A stretch of DNA of 16,483 nt from DASPKA01 sp035628335. Its GTDB lineage: Bacteria > Patescibacteriota > Doudnabacteria > UBA920. Shown here piece after piece: positions 13,336-16,483 of the stretch. The position numbers were made by a program, and so were the translations under genes. The stretch covers positions 1 through 16,483 of the forward strand of contig DASPKA010000104.1 of assembly GCA_035628335.1 (NCBI GenBank), read 5' to 3'. Under the pieces are notes generated by a model. The model saw nothing but the letters and a program-made list of their open reading frames with translations. It made no database searches and had not been told where the DNA came from. How positions within the stretch are numbered: position 1 is the stretch's first letter; each line of letters begins with the position of its first letter.

Positions 13336-14062
13336 AATTCATCCATAAGGGAAAATGGTCCGAGTATCGTACCCTTTTCTCTACCCCAGCTTTCATAACT
13401 TCTATCCCTCGGGAATATATTCCATCAAGTTGCATGCCCGCCTTGTGCGTTCGCATCTTCCCTTCTATGGCTGTCTTAAGTCCATGCTGCGCTAGATGCA
13501 TATGAACATGCTGAATTTGATTCTTAAAAAACACTGGTACTCCACGTTTAAACCAGTGGACTGGAATAGTGTTGAGGTCTCCCACAAGAATTGTTGGCAT
13601 AGAATGCCAGTGATCTGCTATATTTATCGCAGCATCTAGCTGTGCGAGGCGATCTTCAGGATTTAACCGTACATCCAGATGTACATTTGAGATCCCAAAG
13701 CGCTTACCTTTTGTCTCAAGCAATGCAAACTGCACAATTCTCTTACGGGAATTGTAAATTTGTTTATAAAACGGTAATGAAGCAGCGGAATGTTCCAGTA
13801 TCTTTAGCCGGGTGATTATAGCAAGACCATGCGTGCCTTTCTTACCAATCTCCCGTGCTGGAACATATATATACTCATACCCCAAAGCTTCTGCAAGTAA
13901 CGCTGCCCGAGGTGTTCCTTCAGAAAAATGATCTTCTACCTCTTGAAGGCAAATAATATCAGCATTTTTTAGGTTAGTGTTGTTTTCTAGAATTTCTTTA
14001 AGCTTATGTAGGTTTCTTCCGCCGTGAACGTTGTATGTGATGATCTTTAGTTCCTCTTTCAT
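13319..14062 (-). CDS. Endonuclease/exonuclease/phosphatase-fold hydrolase
   Basis: The 247-aa protein has the metal-dependent EEP core that cleaves phosphodiesters in DNA, nucleotides, lipids or phosphoinositides. Residues in order: N11 (TYNVHGG), E41 (CLQEVE), H128 (NVHLD), D162/N164 (VGDLNTIP), D213 (QLDGIY) and the closing D235-H236 (YSDHFPLW). All catalytic positions are present. There is no signal peptide or membrane helix, so it is cytoplasmic. It lacks the damage-recognition inserts that would name it XthA, so the substrate is open. Its neighbour, the PLD enzyme, is convergent and overlaps by 17 bp, which is no evidence for an operon. It has its own extended -10 promoter and probably a 3-nt leader. 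Confidence 0.9.
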   Translation of the reverse strand: MKEELKIITYNVHGGRNLHKLKEILENNTNLKNADIICLQEVEDHFSEGTPRAALLAEALGYEYIYVPAREIGKKGTHGLAIITRLKILEHSAASLPFYKQIYNSRKRIVQFALLETKGKRFGISNVHLDVRLNPEDRLAQLDAAINIADHWHSMPTILVGDLNTIPVHWFKRGVPVFFKNQIQHVHMHLAQHGLKTAIEGKMRTHKAGMQLDGIYSRGIEVMKAGVEKRVRYSDHFPLWMNFKIAQ

Positions 14063-14071
14063 AGTTAGATT

Positions 14072-14080
14072 ATTATACCA
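14072..14080 (-). promoter_or_regulatory. Extended -10 promoter of the EEP hydrolase, nearly leaderless
   Basis: TGGTATAAT on the minus strand (14080-14072) has a perfect -10 with the TGn extension and no good -35. The predicted start is at 14065, 3 nt before the ATG at 14062, leaving no space for a ribosome binding site. Confidence 0.6.
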
Positions 14081-14092
14081 AGCTTAGTATAT

Positions 14093-14136
14093 AAAAATAT
14101 AGAGCGTCCCGATGGCGGAATCGGGACGCTCTTTTT
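14093..14136. terminator. Intrinsic terminator after the secreted beta-rich protein gene
   Basis: A 13-bp perfect stem, AGAGCGTCCCGAT (14101-14113) with 14120-14132, has a 6-nt loop. The leftward U-tract is at 14093-14100, and a run of T at 14132-14136 on the plus side directly abuts the stem. The minus-strand gene ends at 14136, so it mainly terminates that gene and shields the hydrolase promoter. Confidence 0.9.
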
Positions 14137-14768
14137 CACTTCCAGGTCTTATCGTATCTAAGTTGGACCCTAAACCCACCTGGTACATGCTGGCCCCAAA
14201 CTTCCATATTGCCAAACTTGGGAACTGTAAACGCGGCACTGCCAAATGGGAAGTTTTGCCAGTCTTGTTCTCCAAATTTATACCCCTCATATCCAACTCC
14301 GAGCCAAACTTTTTTTACGCGCCTTTCAAGCTTAATGTGCTCAAGCACATGCTGAACAGTTCCGGCGCTGTTAACCGGGATGTAAGGAAAGTAGCTTGCC
14401 TGCAGTGACAACTTTTCGGTGAAGCCGTATTTCGCATATACCCATGGCTGCAGGTATAAAGCCCCATTTGCAGCAGGCCCTGTCGCCGCAAAAAAGTATA
14501 GCTCCCCGATTAGCAGGTGTCTTTCGGAGCTATACAAAATCCGACCGAACCCTAGTCCCACTTCCCGGTACTCATTCCCTCTACCAAAATCAATGTAGAG
14601 GATATCAGGAAATATCGTCTTTCCTCGGGTTTGTAGGACTTCAAGCAAGTTATACCTGCTTCCTGCCCTGCCTATCGCAGTTCGCAAAATAAGTGTGGTT
14701 TGAACCTCTTGAGCCCGTGCCACTGAAGAAAAGCCCAGAAAGAGCAAAAATAGCAAGCAAATACGCAT
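14136..14768 (-). CDS. Secreted beta-rich (barrel-like) protein, unknown function
   Basis: The 210-aa product begins with a signal peptide (MRICLLFLLFLGFSSVARAQ, likely cut after ARA at 19). The mature part has many aromatic-tipped alternating strands, such as YLQPWVYAKYGFTEKLSLQA, WLGVGYEGYKFG and GGFRVQLRYDKTW, the last ending close to the C-terminus. That pattern is like outer-membrane beta-barrels of 8-10 strands. No family is recognised. An AGGAGG site 4 nt before the ATG and a strong terminator make it a one-gene unit. If the host is a CPR bacterium with a single membrane, the barrel pattern is surprising; it could be a secreted beta-sandwich, or the host may have an outer layer. Confidence 0.85.
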   Translation of the reverse strand: MRICLLFLLFLGFSSVARAQEVQTTLILRTAIGRAGSRYNLLEVLQTRGKTIFPDILYIDFGRGNEYREVGLGFGRILYSSERHLLIGELYFFAATGPAANGALYLQPWVYAKYGFTEKLSLQASYFPYIPVNSAGTVQHVLEHIKLERRVKKVWLGVGYEGYKFGEQDWQNFPFGSAAFTVPKFGNMEVWGQHVPGGFRVQLRYDKTWK

Positions 14769-14772
14769 ATAA

Positions 14773-14778
14773 CCTCCT
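14773..14778 (-). promoter_or_regulatory. Perfect Shine-Dalgarno site of the secreted protein gene
   Basis: AGGAGG on the minus strand, 4 nt before the ATG at 14768. It suggests efficient expression and fixes the start. Confidence 0.88.
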
Positions 14779-14817
14779 GTGGACTATATTTAAGCATTTC
14801 TGCCTTGATAGATCAAC

Positions 14818-14844
14818 AAAAAAAAACACGGCATTTCGCCGCGT
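14818..14844 (-). terminator. Intrinsic terminator downstream of the 42-aa gene
   Basis: Minus-strand RNA ACGCGGC (14844-14838), loop GAAAT, GCCGTGT (14832-14826), then nine U (14826-14818). One pair is G-U, so it works only leftward. It lies 14 nt after the stop of the small gene at 14859. Confidence 0.75.
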
Positions 14845-14858
14845 CATTTATATATTTT

Positions 14859-14987
14859 TTATGTGGGCAGCCTATTGAGACGCTTTAAGTGCGCCAAGTA
14901 ATCATGGTAAGTCATATTCCAACGAACCGTGTAAGTTTTAAAGCCAATAGTGTCCTTGCTCATGATTTCTTCGTTATAGTTTGTCAT
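14859..14987 (-). CDS. Possible 42-aa protein, unknown function
   Basis: An ATG at 14987 opens MTNYNEEIMSKDTIGFKTYT and continues for 42 residues in total to TAA at 14859, ending in a basic amphipathic stretch (LAHLKRLNRLPT). No membrane helix is present. The main support is the leftward terminator 14 nt beyond the stop, which no other gene explains. A second ATG at 14963 would give 34 aa. No clear promoter or ribosome site is visible, so it may also be the tail of an untranslated small RNA. Confidence 0.45.
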   Translation of the reverse strand: MTNYNEEIMSKDTIGFKTYTVRWNMTYHDYLAHLKRLNRLPT

Positions 14988-15057
14988 ATTTCTTATGTGT
15001 TTAATTACCTTTATGTTACAACTTCTACATGAAAGAAATATGATATGTAAAGTATAC

Positions 15058-15086
15058 TTGACATTCTAAAAACTACTGTATATACT
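15058..15086 (+). promoter_or_regulatory. Near-consensus promoter of msrA
   Basis: TTGACA (15058-15063), 17 nt, TATACT (15081-15086) predicts a start near 15093 and a 17-nt leader with AAAGGA at 15095-15100, 9 nt before the ATG. This is the best promoter in the window. Confidence 0.82.
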
Positions 15087-15109
15087 CCTTTTAGAAAGGA
15101 ATATAAAAC

Positions 15110-15643
15110 ATGATACAAAAAGCATACTTAGCAGGTGGCTGTTTCTGGTGTTTAGATGGAATCTATAGGATGATTAAGGGTGTAGTAAGCGTCCAATCTG
15201 GTTTTGCTGGTGGCACCGTTCCTCACCCAACATATGAGCAGGTCTGCATGGGCGCTACAGGACATGCGGAAACCGTCGAAGTGGAGTTTGACCCAGCTGT
15301 CATTTCTTACCAGGATATACTCGAGGTTTTTTTTGCTATCCACGACCCTACTACGTTAAATCGCCAAGGAAATGACGTTGGAACCGAGTATCGTTCGGTA
15401 ATCTTTTTTACAAATACTGGGCAAGAAGCAACCGCAAAAAAAATCTTGGCAGAAGTGAATGGGCCAGAGCATTACAATGGAAAAGTGGTGACCGATTTAA
15501 AACCTTTAGAAGCATTTTATGTTGCTGAGGATTACCATCAAGACTACTATAACAACTACAAAAACCGTAACCCTTACTGCACATTTGTTATCTCACCCAA
15601 AATCAAAAAATTCAAAGAAAAATTCTCCTTCCTGCTCAGATAG
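15110..15643 (+). CDS. msrA: Peptide-methionine (S)-S-oxide reductase MsrA
   Basis: MsrA reduces methionine-S-sulfoxide in proteins, repairing oxidation damage with electrons from thioredoxin. The 177-aa length fits. The catalytic motif GGCFWC holds the nucleophile Cys12 and a second Cys15; E and Y/W positions of the substrate pocket follow in GHAETVEVEFDP and GTEYRSVIFF, and the closing half YHQDYY is present. No C-terminal resolving Cys pair is seen (one Cys, in NPYCTF), so Cys15 or Cys152 may resolve the sulfenic acid. There is no signal peptide, so it acts in the cytoplasm, and no msrB lies in the window. The promoter at 15058-15086 and the AAAGGA site support the start. It is convergent with the prepilin, with only 3 nt between stop codons. 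Confidence 0.96.
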   Translation: MIQKAYLAGGCFWCLDGIYRMIKGVVSVQSGFAGGTVPHPTYEQVCMGATGHAETVEVEFDPAVISYQDILEVFFAIHDPTTLNRQGNDVGTEYRSVIFFTNTGQEATAKKILAEVNGPEHYNGKVVTDLKPLEAFYVAEDYHQDYYNNYKNRNPYCTFVISPKIKKFKEKFSFLLR

Positions 15644-15646
15644 TGC

Positions 15647-16234
15647 TCACCATCCACCGGCCCAGTCATGGCAAATATAATACCCTACAGAGGCGGTATA
15701 ATCATAGCAATAGCTATGATTATCATTTAGAGTAAGACTCGAGATAGCACTGTCCAACCGTTCTTGTACATAGTCTAGCCAAGGGTACTGTGCGGCGTCT
15801 GTTGTAAGGGGTCCCAGTGTAGTATTTACTGGCGCGGGTTGTGCCTCTTTATAAGAAAAGGCAACCCCATCGCTCGAATTACTTGAGAATGAAACTTTCT
15901 GCCCTACAGCGAAATAGCCTTGGAGCTCCTGTTCTAGCGTTTTGCCATTTGGGTTAGCTCCGTTATCACACGCAACACCAATATTTCCGAAACAATACTT
16001 ATGGTAAGTACCTGTTGCAGGGTTGTATTTAGTCATAGGAAAATCACCCTTTTCAACCTTGTACATTATCAATGCTTTTTTTATGGTTTGCTTATTTGCA
16101 AATCTCACCTTGTCTCTGGCTTTTGCCAATGTACTGGCCATGCTCACCAGAACAACTGATGCCAACAACCCAACAATAGAAATTACCACAAGAAGTTCTA
16201 TGAGTGTAAAACCTTTTAGTTTGTTTTTTCCCAT
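15647..16234 (-). CDS. Type IV prepilin with two cysteine pairs
   Basis: The 195-aa product begins MGKNKLKG|FTLIELLVVI, with the prepilin peptidase site after G8, Glu5 of the mature chain and a hydrophobic helix to about residue 32. The globular domain has four Cys (C81, C89, C176, C188). The C-terminal pair encloses a 13-residue loop (CYDYTASVGYYIC), which resembles the D-region disulfide loop of type IVa pilins, and the protein ends in Gly/Trp (WAGGW). Whether it is the main fibre subunit or a pseudopilin is not decided. Its ATG lies 16 nt inside the end of the upstream gene, so translation is likely coupled. It is about 7 kb from the operon of the machinery that would assemble it. Confidence 0.93.
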   Translation of the reverse strand: MGKNKLKGFTLIELLVVISIVGLLASVVLVSMASTLAKARDKVRFANKQTIKKALIMYKVEKGDFPMTKYNPATGTYHKYCFGNIGVACDNGANPNGKTLEQELQGYFAVGQKVSFSSNSSDGVAFSYKEAQPAPVNTTLGPLTTDAAQYPWLDYVQERLDSAISSLTLNDNHSYCYDYTASVGYYICHDWAGGW

Positions 16235-16483
16235 AACATTTTGAACATCTCTCTCATATTATGACATAGAATTGGATCATACATTTCTATTAAATAATGC
16301 GGGCTTGTTTTTGTGACAATCATGATTAAAAAATCACCACACACCCAGCTTGTACCGTCAAAATTGTGTGGACTTGAATATACGCGAATGACACGGTTAT
16401 GAAACTGCAATTTGGCGAGCTTATGTTCAATCTCATGCTTGCTAGAAAACAACTTCAACTGTACCCCAGGCGTTGCACCTTCG
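16216..16483 (-). CDS. C-terminal part of an unrecognised protein, possibly a TrmB-like regulator (cut by right edge)
   Basis: The reading frame is open to the window edge; 88 residues are visible, ending MREMFKMLWEKTN. The visible segment has strands VIRVYSSP and CGDFLIMIVTK, then IEMYDPILCHNMREMFKMLW. A 'strand, strand, E...(A/N)...(M)R..F..LW' end recalls the C-terminus of TrmB-type sugar-responsive regulators common in CPR bacteria, but this is a weak resemblance. The last 19 nt overlap the prepilin start (16216-16234). If it is a regulator, it would sit directly upstream of a pilin gene. Confidence 0.6.
   Translation of the reverse strand, partial: EGATPGVQLKLFSSKHEIEHKLAKLQFHNRVIRVYSSPHNFDGTSWVCGDFLIMIVTKTSPHYLIEMYDPILCHNMREMFKMLWEKTN

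Noticed and set aside
1..16483. Insertion sequences, transposases or phage genes
   Set aside because: None was recognised on either strand; all larger frames are explained by housekeeping, pilus or signalling genes.

Overview
The window reads as a piece of a Patescibacteria (CPR) genome, most likely Parcubacteria-like. The reasons are the short intergenic gaps, a compact type IV pilus operon without pilQ or a recognisable pilP, prepilins of the 'KGFTLIELLVVI' type, the standard code with TGA as a stop, genome-encoded tRNA CCA ends, few Shine-Dalgarno sites upstream of the core genes, and small membrane proteins typical of this group. The lineage is an inference; no rRNA or ribosomal protein gene is present to confirm it.

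Layout. (1) 1-7691, minus strand: a type IV pilus machine in the transcribed order pilM, pilN, pilO, a 95-aa membrane protein where pilP is often found, pilB, a 131-aa degenerate receiver-like gene, pilT, pilC, and then a separately promoted prepilin cut by the left edge. Heptamer tandem repeats fill the gaps on both sides of the receiver-like gene. (2) 7692-8346: a divergent promoter pair with overlapping -35 boxes. It serves the pilus operon leftward and a tRNA-Ile / 81-aa membrane protein / tRNA-Ala unit rightward, closed by a strong hairpin. (3) 8382-11398, minus: a two-gene signalling module of a membrane-anchored NMT1/THI5-type substrate-binding protein followed 2 nt later by a HAMP-GGDEF-EAL protein with both active sites and the I-site intact. 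(4) 11505-14062: a 59-aa membrane peptide, a 79-aa unknown protein, a phospholipase D/cardiolipin synthase-type enzyme, and an endonuclease/exonuclease/phosphatase-fold hydrolase overlapping it tail to tail. (5) 14093-15109: a secreted beta-rich, barrel-like protein and a possible 42-aa gene, each followed by a terminator. (6) 15110-16483: msrA with a near-consensus promoter, convergent with a second prepilin whose start overlaps the end of a gene cut by the right edge.

How the genes may work together. PilB and PilT power pilus extension and retraction, PilC is the inner-membrane platform, PilM/N/O connect them, and the two prepilins at the window ends are candidate fibre subunits. The c-di-GMP enzyme pair lies just across the tRNA unit. 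C-di-GMP commonly controls type IV pili, so a ligand-sensing link is plausible but is only inferred. No gene-free stretch exceeds about 170 bases; the two longest (212-374 and 7692-7861) hold the promoters described.
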